This document shows positions 24,420 to 38,300 of a stretch of DNA of 64,000 bases, piece by piece. The translations under genes and the position numbers were made by a program. The notes below the pieces were generated by a model. The model was not told where the DNA came from and did not search any database. It saw only the letters and a program-made list of their open reading frames with translations. Every line of letters begins with the position of its first letter. Positions within the stretch are counted from its first letter, which is position 1. The DNA is from Karalla daura. Lineage: Eukaryota; Chordata; Actinopteri; Chaetodontiformes; Leiognathidae. The stretch is from NCBI GenBank assembly GCA_029224185.1, contig JANZKI010000027.1:992001-1056000 (forward strand), written 5' to 3'.

Positions 24420-25000
24420 GCGTTCTAAACACTTTTCAGGCCTGTTGCTGCACTGCGTATGGGCCAATGGTGCACGTATCAACAACCTTTTTCAAAGCGC
24501 TTTTGCCCGCAGTCTCCTATGCAGGGGGCTGTAAACAGGCTCAACTACGCGTTCCAAACACTTTTCAGGCCTGTTGCTGCACTGCGTATGGGCCAATGGT
24601 GCACGAATCAACAAACTTTTTTGTTTGTTTTTGTTTGTCAACAAACTTTTTCAAAGCGCTTGTCCCTGCAGTCTCCTATGCAGGGGGCTGCAAACAGGCT
24701 CAACTATGCGTCCTAAACACTTTTCAGGCCTGTTGCTGCACTGCGTATGGGCCAATGGTGCACGTATCAACAAACTTTTTCAAAGCCCTTTTCCCCGCAG
24801 TCTCCAATGCAGGGGTCTGTGAACAGGCTCAACTAAGCGTTCTAAACACTTTTCAGGCCTGTTGCTGCACTGCGTATGGGCCAATGGTGCACGAATCAAC
24901 AATCTTTTTCAAAGCGCTTGTCCCCGCAGAATCCCATGCAGGGGGCTGCAAACAGGCTCAACTAAGCGTTCTAAACACTTTTCAAGCCTGTTGCTGCACT

Positions 25001-25020
25001 GCGTATGGGCAATGGTGCAC
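25001..25020 (+). repeat. Marker 1-bp deletion GGGCAATGG and its nine occurrences
   Basis: The usual GGGCCAATGG lacks one C here. The same deletion is seen near 25010, 30478, 31122, 32282, 32956, 38553, 39197, 40357 and 44445. In all nine the preceding landmark is TTTTCAAGCCTG instead of TTTTCAGGCCTG, so the two changes travel together and mark one monomer lineage. It shifts the plus-strand open frame. Confidence 0.9.
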
Positions 25021-26990
25021 GTATCAACAAACTTTTTCAAAGCGCTTGTCCCCGCAGAATCCCATGCAGGGGGCTGCAGACAGGCTCAACAAAGCATTCG
25101 AAACACTTTTCAAGCCTGTTGCTGCACTGCGTATGGGCCAATGGTGCATGTATCAACAAACTTTTTCAAAGCGCTTTTCCCCGCAGTCTCCTATGCAGGG
25201 GGCTGTAAACAGGCTCAACTAAGCGTTCCAAACACTTTTCAGGCCTGTTGCTGCACTGCGTATGGGCCAATGGTGCACGTCTCAACAAACTTTTTCAAAG
25301 CGCGTTTCCGCGCAGTCTCCGATGCAGGGGGCTGTAAACAGGCTCAACTAAGCGTTCTAAACACTTTTCAGGCCTGTTGCTGCACTGCGTATGGGCCAAT
25401 GGTGCACGTATCAACAAACTTTTTCAATGTGTTTGTCCCCGCAGAATCCCATGCAGGGGGCTGTAAACAGGCTCAACTAAGCGTTCTAAACACTTTTCAG
25501 GCCTGTTGCTGCACTGCGTATGGGCCAATGGTGCATGTATCAAAAAACTTTTTCAAAGCGCTTTTCCCCGCAGTCTCCTATGCAGGGGGCTGTAAACAAG
25601 CTCAACTAAGCGTTCTAAACACTTTTAAGGCCTGTTGCTGCACTGCGTATGGGCCAATGGTGCACGTATTAACAAACTTTTTTAAAGCGCTGTTCCCCGC
25701 AGTCTCTCATGCAGGGGGCTGCAAGCAGGCTCAACTAAGCATTCTAAACACTTTTCAGGCCTGTTGCTGCACTGCGTATGGGCCAATGGTGCACGTATCA
25801 ACAAACTTTTTCAAAGCCCTTTTCCCCGCAGTCTCCAATGCAGGGGTCTGTCAACAGGCTCAACTCACCGTCCTCAACACTTTTCAGGCCTGTTGCTGCA
25901 CTGCGTGTGGGCCAATGGTGCACGTATCAACAAACTTTTTCAAAGCGCTTTTCCCCACAGTCTCCCATGCAGGGGGCTGTATGCAGGCTCAACTAAGCGT
26001 TCTAAACACTTTTCAGGCCTGTTGCTGCACTGCGTATGGGCCAATGGTGCACGTATCAACAAACTTTTTTAAAGCCCTTTTCCCCGCAGTCTCCCATGTA
26101 GGGGGCTGCAAACAGGCCCAACTAAGCGTTCGAAACACTTTTCAGGCCTGTTGCTGCACTGCCTGTGGGCCAATGGTGCACGTATCAACAAACTTTTTCA
26201 AAGCGGTTTTCCCCGCAGTCTCCCATGCAGGGGGCTGTAAACAGGCTCAACTAAGCGTTCTAAACACTTTTCAGGCCTTTTGCTGCACTGCGTATGGGCC
26301 AATGGTGCACGTATCAACAACCTTTTTCAAAGCGCTTTTCCCCGCAGTCTCCTATGCAGGGGGCTGTAAACAGGCTCAACTAAGCATTCCAAACACTTTT
26401 CAGGCCTGTTGCTGCACTGCGTATGGGCCAATGGTGCACGAATCAACAAACTTTTTTGTTTGTTTTTGTTTGTCAACAAACTTTTTCAAAGCGCTTGTCC
26501 CTGCAGTCTCCTATGCAGGGGGCTGCAAACAGGCTCAACTATGCGTCCTAAACACTTTTCAGGCCTGTTGCTTCACTGCGTATGGGCCAATGGTGCACGT
26601 ATCAACAAACTTTTTCAAAGCGCTTTTCCCCGCCGTCTCCCATGCAGGGGGCTGTAAACAGGCTCAACTAAGCGTTCTAAACACTTTTCAGGCCTGTTGC
26701 TGCACTGCGTATGGGCCAATGGTAAACGTATCAACAAACTTTTTCAAAGCGCTTTTCCCCGCGGTCTCCCATGCAGGGGGCTGGAAGCAGGCTCAACAAA
26801 GCGTTCTAAACACTTTTCAGGCCTGTTGCTGCACTGCGTATGGGCCAATGGTGCACGTATCAACAACCTTTTTCAAAGCGCTTTTCCCCGCAGTCTCCTA
26901 TGCAGGGGGCTGTAAACGGGCTCAACTAAGCGTTCCAAACACTTTTCAGGCCTGTTGCTGCACTGCGTGTGGGCCAATGGTGCACGAATC

Positions 26991-27006
26991 AACAAAAATT
27001 TTTGTT
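26991..27006. repeat. 16-bp perfect palindrome in one long-unit subtype
   Basis: AACAAAAATTTTTGTT reads the same on both strands. It arises from two base changes in the usual AACAAACTTTTTTGTT. It is found in the long units at 26955, 27759, 29238, 34901, 35705 and 37184, that is three times in each copy of the 60-unit block. Confidence 0.9.
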
Positions 27007-30000
27007 TGTTTTTGTTTGTCAACAAACTTTTTCAAAGCGCTTGTCCCTGCAGTCTCCTATGCAGGGGGCTGCAAACAGGCTCAACTATGCGTCCTAAACA
27101 CTTTTCAGGCCTGTTGCTTCACTGCGTATGGGCCAATGGTGCACGTATCAACAAACTTTTTCAAAGCGCTTTTCCCCGCAGTCTCCCATGCAGGGGGCTG
27201 TAAACAGGCTCAACTAAGCGTTCTAAACACTTTTCAGGCCTGTTGCTGCACTGCGTATGGGCCAATGGTAAACGTATCAACAAACTTTTTCAAAGCGCTT
27301 TTCCCCGCAGTTTCCCATGCAGGGGGCTGGAAGCAGGCTCAACAAAGCGTTCTAAACACTTTTCAGGCCTGTTGCTGCACTACGTATGGGCCAATGGTGC
27401 ACGTATCAACAACCTTTTTCAAAGCGCTTTTCCCCGCAGTCTCCTATGCAGGGGGCTGTAAACAGGCTCAACTAAGCGTTCCAAACACTTTTCAGGCCTG
27501 TTGCTGCACTGCGTATGGGCCAATGGTGCACGTCTCAACAAACTTTTTCAAAGCGCGTTTCCGCTCAGTCTCCGATGCAGGGGGCTGTAAACAGGCTCAA
27601 CTAAGCGTTCTAAACACTTTTCAGGCCTGTTGCTGCACTGCGTATGGGCCAATGGTGCACGTATCAACAACCTTTTTCAAAGCGCTTTTCCCCGCAGTCT
27701 CCTATGCAGGGGGCTGTAAACGGGCTCAACTAAGCGTTCCAAACACTTTTCAGGCCTGTTGCTGCACTGCGTGTGGGCCAATGGTGCACGAATCAACAAA
27801 AATTTTTGTTTGTTTTTGTTTGTCAACAAACTTTTTCAAAGCGCTTGTCCCTGCAGTCTCCTATGCAGGGGGCTGCAAACAGGCTCAACTATGCGTCCTA
27901 AACACTTTTCAGGCCTGTTGCTGCACTGCGTATGGGCCAATGGTGCACGTATCAACAAACTTTTTCAAAGCGCTTTTCCCCGCAGTCTCCCATGCAGGGG
28001 GCTGTAAACAGGCTCAACTAAGCGTTCTAAACACTTTTCAGGCCTGTTGCTGCACTGCGTATGGGCCAATGGTAAACGTATCAACAAACTTTTTCAAAGC
28101 GCTTTTCCCCGCAGTTTCCCATGCAGGGGGCTGGAAGCAGGCTCAACAAAGCGTTCTAAACACTTTTCAGGCCTGTTGCTGCACTACGTATGGGCCAATG
28201 GTGCACGTATCAACAACCTTTTTCAAAGCGCTTTTCCCCGCAGTCTCCTATGCAGGGGGCTGTAAACAGGCTCAACTAAGCGTTCCAAACACTTTTCAGG
28301 CCTGTTGCTGCACTGCGTATGGGCCAATGGTGCACGTCTCAACAAACTTTTTCAAAGCGCGTTTCCGCGCAGTCTCCGATGCAGGGGGCTGTAAACAGGC
28401 TCAACTAAGCGTTCTAAACACTTTTCAGGCCTGTTGCTGCACTGCGTATGGGCCAATGGTGCACGTATCAACAAACTTTTTCTATGCGTTTGTCCCCGCA
28501 GAATCCCATGCAGGTGGCTGTAAACAGGCTCAACTAAGCGTTCTAAACACTTTTCAGGCCTGTTGCTGCACTGCGTATGGGCCAATGGTGCACGTATCAA
28601 CAACCTTTTTCAAAGCGCTTTTCCCCGCAGTCTCCTATGCAGGGGGCTGTAAACAGGCTCAACTAAGCATTCCAAACACTTTTCAGGCCTGTTGCTGCAC
28701 TGCGTATTGGCCAATGGTGCACGAATCAACAAACTTTTTTGTTTGTTTTTGTTTGTCAACAAACTTTTTCAAAGCGCTTGTCCCTGCAGTCTCCTATGCA
28801 GGGGGCTGCAAACAGGCTCAACTATGCGTCCTAAACACTTTTCAGGCCTGTTGCTGCACTGCGTATGGGCCAATGGTGCACGTATCAACAAACTTTTTCA
28901 AAGCCCTTTTCTCCGCAGTCTCCAATGCAGGGGTCTGTGAACAGGCTCAACTAAGCGTTCCAAACACTTTTCAGGCCTGTTGCTGCACTGCGTATGGGCC
29001 AATGGTGCACGTCTCAACAAACTTTTTCAAAGCGCGTTTCCGCTCAGTCTCCGATGCAGGGGGCTGTAAACAGGCTCAACTAAGCGTTCTAAACACTTTT
29101 CAGGCCTGTTGCTGCACTGCGTATGGGCCAATGGTGCACGTATCAACAACCTTTTTCAAAGCGCTTTTCCCCGCAGTCTCCTATGCAGGGGGCTGTAAAC
29201 GGGCTCAACTAAGCGTTCCAAACACTTTTCAGGCCTGTTGCTGCACTGCGTGTGGGCCAATGGTGCACGAATCAACAAAAATTTTTGTTTGTTTTTGTTT
29301 GTCAACAAACTTTTTCAAAGCGCTTGTCCCTGCAGTCTCCTATGCAGGGGGCTGCAAACAGGCTCAACTATGCGTCCTAAACACTTTTCAGGCCTGTTGC
29401 TGCACTGCGTATGGGCCAATGGTGCACGTATCAACAAACTTTTTCAAAGCGCTTTTCCCCGCAGTCTCCCATGCAGGGGGCTGTAAACAGGCTCAACTAA
29501 GCGTTCTAAACACTTTTCAGGCCTGTTGCTGCACTGCGTATGGGCCAATGGTAAACGTATCAACAAACTTTTTCAAAGCGCTTTTCCCCGCAGTTTCCCA
29601 TGCAGGGGGCTGGAAGCAGGCTCAACAAAGCGTTCTAAACACTTTTCAGGCCTGTTGCTGCACTACGTATGGGCCAATGGTGCACGTATCAACAACCTTT
29701 TTCAAAGCGCTTTTCCCCGCAGTCTCCTATGCAGGGGGCTGTAAACAGGCTCAACTAAGCGTTCTAAACACTTTTCAGGCCTGTTGCTGCACTGCGTATG
29801 GGCCAATGGTGCACGTATCAACAAACTTTTTCAATGCGTTTGTCCCCGCAGAATCCCATGCAGGGGGCTGTAAACAGGCTCAACTAAGCGTTCTAAACAC
29901 TTTTCAGGCCTGTTGCTGCACTGCGTATGGGCCAATGGTGCACGTATCAACAACCTTTTTCAAAGCGCTTTTCCCCGCAGTCTCCTATGCAGGGGGCTGT

Positions 30001-32329
30001 AAACAGGCTCAACTAAGCATTCCAAACACTTTTCAGGCCTGTTGCTGCACTGCGTATTGGCCAATGGTGCACGAATCAACAAACTTTTTTGTTTGTTTTT
30101 GTTTGTCAACAAACTTTTTCAAAGCGCTTGTCCCTGCAGTCTCCTATGCAGGGGGCTGCAAACAGGCTCAACTATGCGTTCTAAACACTTTTCAGGCCTG
30201 TTGCTGCACTGCGTATGGGCCAATGGTGCACGTATCAACAAACTTTTTCAAAGCCCTTTTCTCCGCAGTCTCCAATGCAGGGGTCTGTGAACAGGCTCAA
30301 CTAAGCGTTCTAAACACTTTTCAGGCCTGTTGCTGCACTGCGTATGGGCCAATGGTGCACGAATCAACAAACTTTTTCAAAGCGCTTGTCCCCGCAGAAT
30401 CCCATGCAGGGGGCTGCAAACAGGCTCAACTAAGCGTTCTAAACACTTTTCAAGCCTGTTGCTGCACTGCGTATGGGCAATGGTGCACGTATCAACAAAC
30501 TTTTTCAAAGCGCTTGTCCCCGCAGAATCCCATGCAGGGGGCTGCAAACAGGCTCAACAAAGCATTCGAAACACTTTTCAAGCCTGTTGCTGCACTGCGT
30601 ATGGGCCAATGGTGCATGTATCAACAAACTTTTTCAAAGCGCTTTTCCCCGCAGTCTCCTATGCAGGGGGCTGTAAACAGGCTCAACTAAGCGTTCCAAA
30701 CACTTTTCAGGCCTGTTGCTGCACTGCGTATGGGCCAATGGTGCACGTCTCAACAAGCTTTTTCAAAGCGCGTTTCCGCGCAGTCTCCGATGCAGGGGGC
30801 TGTAAACAGGCTCAACTCAGCGTTCTAAACACTTTTCAGGCCTGTTGCTGCACTGCGTATGGGCCAATGGTGCACGTATCAACAAACTTTTTCAATGTGT
30901 TTGTTCCCGCAGAATCCCATGCAGGGGGCTGTAAACAGGCTCAACTAAGCGTTCTAAACACTTTTCAGGCCTGTTGCTGCACTGCGTATGGGCCAATGGT
31001 GCATGTATCAAAAAACTTTTTCAAAGCGCTTTTCCCCGCAGTCTCCCATGCAGGGGGCTGCAAACAGGCTCAACTAAGCGTTCTAAACACTTTTCAAGCC
31101 TGTTGCTGCACTGCGTATGGGCAATGGTGCACGTATCAACAAACTTTTTCAAAGCGCTTGTCCCCGCAGAATCCCATGCAGGGGGCTGTAAACAGGCTCA
31201 ACAAAGCATTCGAAACACTTTTCAAGCCTGTTGCTGCACTGCGTATGGGCCAATGGTGCATGTATCAACAAACTTTTTCAAAGCGCTTTTCCCCGCAGTC
31301 TCCTATGCAGGGGGCTGTAAACAGGCTCAACTAAGCGTTCCAAACACTTTTCAGGCCTGTTGCTGCACTGCGTATGGGCCAATGGTGCACGTCTCAACAA
31401 ACTTTTTCAAAGCGCGTTTCCGCGCAGTCTCCGATGCAGGGGGCTGTAAACAGGCTCAACTCAGCGTTCTAAACACTTTTCAGGCCTGTTGCTGCACTGC
31501 GTATGGGCCAATGGTGCACGTATCAACAAACTTTTTCAATGTGTTTGTCCCCGCAGAATCCCATGCAGGGGGCTGTAAACAGGCTCAACTAAGCGTTCTA
31601 AACACTTTTCAGGCCTGTTGCTGCACTGCGTATGGGCCAATGGTGCATGTATCAAAAAACTTTTTCAAAGCGCTTTTCCCCGCAGTCTCCTATGCAGGGG
31701 GCTGTAAACAAGCTCAACTAAGCGTTCTAAACACTTTTAAGGCCTGTTGCTGCACTGCGTATGGGCCAATGGTGCACGTATTAACAAACTTTTTTAAAGC
31801 GCTGTTCCCCGCAGTCTCCCATGCAGGGGGCTGCAAGCAGGCTCAACTAAGCATTCTAAACACTTTTCAGGCCTGTTGCTGCACTGCGTATGGGCCAATG
31901 GTGCACGTATCAACAAACTTTTTCAAAGCCCTTTTCCCCGCAGTCTCCAATGCAGGGGTCTGTCAACAGGCTCAACTCAGCGTCCTCAACACTTTTCAGG
32001 CCTGTTGCTGCACTGCGTGTGGGCCAATGGTGCACGTATCAACAAACTTTTTCAAAGCGCTTTTCCCCACAGTCTCCCATGCAGGGGGCTGTATGCAGGC
32101 TCAACTAAGCGTTCTAAACACTTTTCAGGCCTGTTGCTGCACTGCGTATGGGCCAATGGTGCACGTATCAACAAACTTTTTTAAAGCCCTTTTCCCCGCA
32201 GTCTCCCATGTAGGGGGCTGCAAACAGGCCCAACTAAGCGTTCGAAACACTTTTCAAGCCTGTTGCTGCACTGCGTATGGGCAATGGTGCACGTATCAAC
32301 AAACTTTTTCAAAGCGCTTGTCCCCGCAG

Positions 32330-35300
32330 TCTCCCATGCAGGGGGCTGGAAGAAGGCTCAATAAAGCGTTCTAAACACTTTTCAGGCCTGTTGCTGCACT
32401 GCGTATGGGCCAATGGTGCACGTATCAACAACCTTTTTCAAAGCGCTTTTGCCCGCAGTCTCCTATGCAGGGGGCTGTAAACAGGCTCAACTACGCGTTC
32501 CAAACACTTTTCAGGCCTGTTGCTGCACTGCGTATGGGCCAATGGTGCACGAATCAACAAACTTTTTTGTTTGTTTTTGTTTGTCAACAAACTTTTTCAA
32601 AGCGCTTGTCCCTGCAGTCTCCTATGCAGGGGGCTGCAAACAGGCTCAACTATGCGTCCTAAACACTTTTCAGGCCTGTTGCTGCACTGCGTATGGGCCA
32701 ATGGTGCACGTATCAACAAACTTTTTCAAAGCCCTTTTCCCCGCAGTCTCCAATGCAGGGGTCTGTGAACAGGCTCAACTAAGCGTTCTAAACACTTTTC
32801 AGGCCTGTTGCTGCACTGCGTATGGGCCAATGGTGCACGAATCAACAAACTTTTTCAAAGCGCTTGTCCCCGCAGAATCCCATGCAGGGGGCTGCAAACA
32901 GGCTCAACTAAGCGTTCTAAACACTTTTCAAGCCTGTTGCTGCACTGCGTATGGGCAATGGTGCACGTATCAACAAACTTTTTCAAAGCGCTTGTCCCCG
33001 CAGAATCCCATGCAGGGGGCTGCAAACAGGCTCAACAAAGCATTCGAAACACTTTTCAAGCCTGTTGCTGCACTGCGTATGGGCCAATGGTGCATGTATC
33101 AACAAACTTTTTCAAAGCGCTTTTCCCCGCAGTCTCCTATGCAGGGGGCTGTAAACAGGCTCAACTAAGCGTTCCAAACACTTTTCAGGCCTGTTGCTGC
33201 ACTGCGTATGGGCCAATGGTGCACGTCTCAACAAACTTTTTCAAAGCGCTTTTCCGCGCAGTCTCCGATGCAGGGGGCTGTAAACAGGCTCAACTAAGCG
33301 TTCTAAACACTTTTCAGGCCTGTTGCTGCACTGCGTATGGGCCAATGGTGCACGTATCAACAAACTTTTTCAATGTGTTTGTCCCCGCAGAATCCCATGC
33401 AGGGGGCTGTAAACAGGCTCAACTAAGCGTTCTAAACACTTTTCAGGCCTGTTGCTGCACTGCGTATGGGCCAATGGTGCATGTATCAAAAAACTTTTTC
33501 AAAGCGCTTTTCCCCGCAGTCTCCTATGCAGGGGGCTGTAAACAAGCTCAACTAAGCGTTCTAAACACTTTTAAGGCCTGTTGCTGCACTGCGTATGGGC
33601 CAATGGTGCACGTATTAACAAACTTTTTTAAAGCGCTGTTCCCCGCAGTCTCCCATGCAGGGGGCTGCAAGCAGGCTCAACTAAGCATTCTAAACACTTT
33701 TCAGGCCTGTTGCTGCACTGCGTATGGGCCAATGGTGCACGTATCAACAAACTTTTTCAAAGCCCTTTTCCCCGCAGTCTCCAATGCAGGGGTCTGTCAA
33801 CAGGCTCAACTCAGCGTCCTCAACACTTTTCAGGCCTGTTGCTGCACTGCGTGTGGGCCAATGGTGCACGTATCAACAAACTTTTTCAAAGCGCTTTTCC
33901 CCACAGTCTCCCATGCAGGGGGCTGTATGCAGGCTCAACTAAGCGTTCTAAACACTTTTCAGGCCTGTTGCTGCACTGCGTATGGGCCAATGGTGCACGT
34001 ATCAACAAACTTTTTTAAAGCCCTTTTCCCCGCAGTCTCCCATGTAGGGGGCTGCAAACAGGCCCAACTAAGCGTTCGAAACACTTTTCAGGCCTGTTGC
34101 TGCACTGCCTGTGGGCCAATGGTGCACGTATCAACAAACTTTTTCAAAGCGGTTTTCCCCGCAGTCTCCCATGCAGGGGGCTGTAAACAGGCTCAACTAA
34201 GCGTTCTAAACACTTTTCAGGCCTTTTGCTGCACTGCGTATGGGCCAATGGTGCACGTATCAACAACCTTTTTCAAAGCGCTTTTCCCCGCAGTCTCCTA
34301 TGCAGGGGGCTGTAAACAGGCTCAACTAAGCATTCCAAACACTTTTCAGGCCTGTTGCTGCACTGCGTATGGGCCAGTGGTGCACGAATCAACAAACTTT
34401 TTTGTTTGTTTTTGTTTGTCAACAAACTTTTTCAAAGCGCTTGTCCCTGCAGTCTCCTATGCAGGGGGCTGCAAACAGGCTCAACTATGCGTCCTAAACA
34501 CTTTTCAGGCCTGTTGCTGCACTGCGTATGGGCCAATGGTGCACGTATCAACAAACTTTTTCAAAGCGCTTTTCCCCGCCGTCTCCCATGCAGGGGGCTG
34601 TAAACAGGCTCAACTAAGCGTTCTAAACACTTTTCAGGCCTGTTGCTGCACTGCGTATGGGCCAATGGTAAACGTATCAACAAACTTTTTCAAAGCGCTT
34701 TTCCCCGCGGTCTCCCATGCAGGGGGCTGGAAGCAGGCTCAACAAAGCGTTCTAAACACTTTTCAGGCCTGTTGCTGCACTGCGTATGGGCCAATGGTGC
34801 ACGTATCAACAACCTTTTTCAAAGCGCTTTTCCCCGCAGTCTCCTATGCAGGGGGCTGTAAACGGGCTCAACTAAGCGTTCCAAACACTTTTCAGGCCTG
34901 TTGCTGCACTGCGTGTGGGCCAATGGTGCACGAATCAACAAAAATTTTTGTTTGTTTTTGTTTGTCAACAAACTTTTTCAAAGCGCTTGTCCCTGCAGTC
35001 TCCTATGCAGGGGGCTGCAAACAGGCTCAACTATGCGTCCTAAACACTTTTCAGGCCTGTTGCTTCACTGCGTATGGGCCAATGGTGCACGTATCAACAA
35101 ACTTTTTCAAAGCGCTTTTCCCCGCAGTCTCCCATGCAGGGGGCTGTAAACAGGCTCAACTAAGCGTTCTAAACACTTTTCAGGCCTGTTGCTGCACTGC
35201 GTATGGGCCAATGGTAAACGTATCAACAAACTTTTTCAAAGCGCTTTTCCCCGCAGTTTCCCATGCAGGGGGCTGGAAGCAGGCTCAACAAAGCGTTCTA

Positions 35301-38300
35301 AACACTTTTCAGGCCTGTTGCTGCACTACGTATGGGCCAATGGTGCACGTATCAACAACCTTTTTCAAAGCGCTTTTCCCCGCAGTCTCCTATGCAGGGG
35401 GCTGTAAACAGGCTCAACTAAGCGTTCCAAACACTTTTCAGGCCTGTTGCTGCACTGCGTATGGGCCAATGGTGCACGTCTCAACAAACTTTTTCAAAGC
35501 GCGTTTCCGCTCAGTCTCCGATGCAGGGGGCTGTAAACAGGCTCAACTAAGCGTTCTAAACACTTTTCAGGCCTGTTGCTGCACTGCGTATGGGCCAATG
35601 GTGCACGTATCAACAACCTTTTTCAAAGCGCTTTTCCCCGCAGTCTCCTATGCAGGGGGCTGTAAACGGGCTCAACTTAGCGTTCCAAACACTTTTCAGG
35701 CCTGTTGCTGCACTGCGTGTGGGCCAATGGTGCACGAATCAACAAAAATTTTTGTTTGTTTTTGTTTGTCAACAAACTTTTTCAAAGCGCTTGTCCCTGC
35801 AGTCTCCTATGCAGGGGGCTGCAAACAGGCTCAACTATGCGTCCTAAACACTTTTCAGGCCTGTTGCTGCACTGCGTATGGGCCAATGGTGCACGTATCA
35901 ACAAACTTTTTCAAAGCGCTTTTCCCCGCAGTCTCCCATGCAGGGGGCTGTAAACAGGCTCAACTAAGCGTTCTAAACACTTTTCAGGCCTGTTGCTGCA
36001 CTGCGTATGGGCCAATGGTAAACGTATCAACAAACTTTTTCAAAGCGCTTTTCCCCGCAGTTTCCCATGCAGGGGGCTGGAAGCAGGCTCAACAAAGCGT
36101 TCTAAACACTTTTCAGGCCTGTTGCTGCACTACGTATGGGCCAATGGTGCACGTATCAACAACCTTTTTCAAAGCGCTTTTCCCCGCAGTCTCCTATGCA
36201 GGGGGCTGTAAACAGGCTCAACTAAGCGTTCCAAACACTTTTCAGGCCTGTTGCTGCACTGCGTATGGGCCAATGGTGCACGTCTCAACAAACTTTTTCA
36301 AAGCGCGTTTCCGCGCAGTCTCCGATGCAGGGGGCTGTAAACAGGCTCAACTAAGCGTTCTAAACACTTTTCAGGCCTGTTGCTGCACTGCGTATGGGCC
36401 AATGGTGCACGTATGAACAAACTTTTTCAATGCGTTTGTCCCCGCAGAATCCCATGCAGGGGGCTGTAAACAGGCTCAACTAAGCGTTCTAAACACTTTT
36501 CAGGCCTGTTGCTGCACTGCGTATGGGCCAATGGTGCACGTATCAACAACCTTTTTCAAAGCGCTTTTCCCCGCAGTCTCCTATGCAGGGGGCTGTAAAC
36601 AGGCTCAACTAAGCATTCCAAACACTTTTCAGGCCTGTTGCTGCACTGCGTATTGGCCAATGGTGCACGAATCAACAAACTTTTTTGTTTGTTTTTGTTT
36701 GTCAACAAACTTTTTCAAAGCGCTTGTCCCTGCAGTCTCCTATGCAGGGGGCTGCAAACAGGCTCAACTATGCGTCCTAAACACTTTTCAGGCCTGTTGC
36801 TGCACTGCGTATGGGCCAATGGTGCACGTATCAACAAACTTTTTCAAAGCCCTTTTCTCCGCAGTCTCCAATGCAGGGGTCTGTGAACAGGCTCAACTAA
36901 GCGTTCCAAACACTTTTCAGGCCTGTTGCTGCACTGCGTATGGGCCAATGGTGCACGTCTCAACAAACTTTTTCAAAGCGCGTTTCCGCTCAGTCTCCGA
37001 TGCAGGGGGCTGTAAACAGGCTCAACTAAGCGTTCTAAACACTTTTCAGGCCTGTTGCTGCACTGCGTATGGGCCAATGGTGCACGTATCAACAACCTTT
37101 TTCAAAGCGCTTTTCCCCGCAGTCTCCTATGCAGGGGGCTGTAAACGGGCTCAACTAAGCGTTCCAAACACTTTTCAGGCCTGTTGCTGCACTGCGTGTG
37201 GGCCAATGGTGCACGAATCAACAAAAATTTTTGTTTGTTTTTGTTTGTCAACAAACTTTTTCAAAGCGCTTGTCCCTGCAGTCTCCTATGCAGGGGGCTG
37301 CAAACAGGCTCAACTATGCGTCCTAAACACTTTTCAGGCCTGTTGCTGCACTGCGTATGGGCCAATGGTGCACGTATCAACAAACTTTTTCAAAGCGCTT
37401 TTCCCCGCAGTCTCCCATGCAGGGGGCTGTAAACAGGCTCAACTAAGCGTTCTAAACACTTTTCAGGCCTGTTGCTGCACTGCGTATGGGCCAATGGTAA
37501 ACGTATCAACAAACTTTTTCAAAGCGCTTTTCCCCGCAGTTTCCCATGCAGGGGGCTGGAAGCAGGCTCAACAAAGCGTTCTAAACACTTTTCAGGCCTG
37601 TTGCTGCACTACGTATGGGCCAATGGTGCACGTATCAACAACCTTTTTCAAAGCGCTTTTCCCCGCAGTCTCCTATGCAGGGGGCTGTAAACAGGCTCAA
37701 CTAAGCGTTCCAAACACTTTTCAGGCCTGTTGCTGCACTGCGTATGGGCCAATGGTGCACGTCTCAACAAACTTTTTCAAAGCGCGTTTCCGCGCAGTCT
37801 CCGATGCAGGGGGCTGTAAACAGGCTCAACTAAGCGTTCTAAACACTTTTCAGGCCTGTTGCTGCACTGCGTATGGGCCAATGGTGCACGTATCAACAAA
37901 CTTTTTCAATGCGTTTGTCCCCGCAGAATCCCATGCAGGGGGCTGTAAACAGGCTCAACTAAGCGTTCTAAACACTTTTCAGGCCTGTTGCTGCACTGCG
38001 TATGGGCCAATGGTGCACGTATCAACAACCTTTTTCAAAGCGCTTTTCCCCGCAGTCTCCTATGCAGGGGGCTGTAAACAGGCTCAACTAAGCATTCCAA
38101 ACACTTTTCAGGCCTGTTGCTGCACTGCGTATTGGCCAATGGTGCACGAATCAACAAACTTTTTTGTTTGTTTTTGTTTGTCAACAAACTTTTTCAAAGC
38201 GCTTGTCCCTGCAGTCTCCTATGCAGGGGGCTGCAAACAGGCTCAACTATGCGTTCTAAACACTTTTCAGGCCTGTTGCTGCACTGCGTATGGGCCAATG

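Larger units (their letters stand above)
24862..30690 (+). other. Open frame of 1,942 codons bounded by two 1-bp deletions; not called a gene
   Basis: The reading enters the long open frame through the GGGCAATGG deletion near 25010 and leaves it at the same deletion near 30478, ending at a TAA at 30690. The equivalent frame in the downstream copy (32808-36416) instead ends at a TGA created at 36414-36416. Two copies of one block therefore have different break points, which does not fit a maintained protein. Confidence 0.8.
24384..32329 (+). repeat. 60-unit higher-order block, copy 1 (7,946 bp)
   Basis: Sixty units, seven long, and four 1-bp deletions account exactly for 7,946 bp (60 x 129 + 7 x 30 - 4). 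The block recurs directly downstream. Within it, smaller repeats exist: the CAAAAATTTTTG long unit appears at 26955, 27759 and 29238, each followed by the same H-W-Y series, and the 1-bp-deleted GGGCAATGG unit appears near 25010, 30478, 31122 and 32282. A nonsense change, CTCAATAAAGCG, lies at its left edge (24418). Confidence 0.9.

Noticed and set aside
28352..28603. Minus-strand ORF (and another at 62098-62328)
   Set aside because: It exists only because private changes such as CAGGTGGCTG remove a reverse-frame stop in a few units; the reverse strand is otherwise closed.
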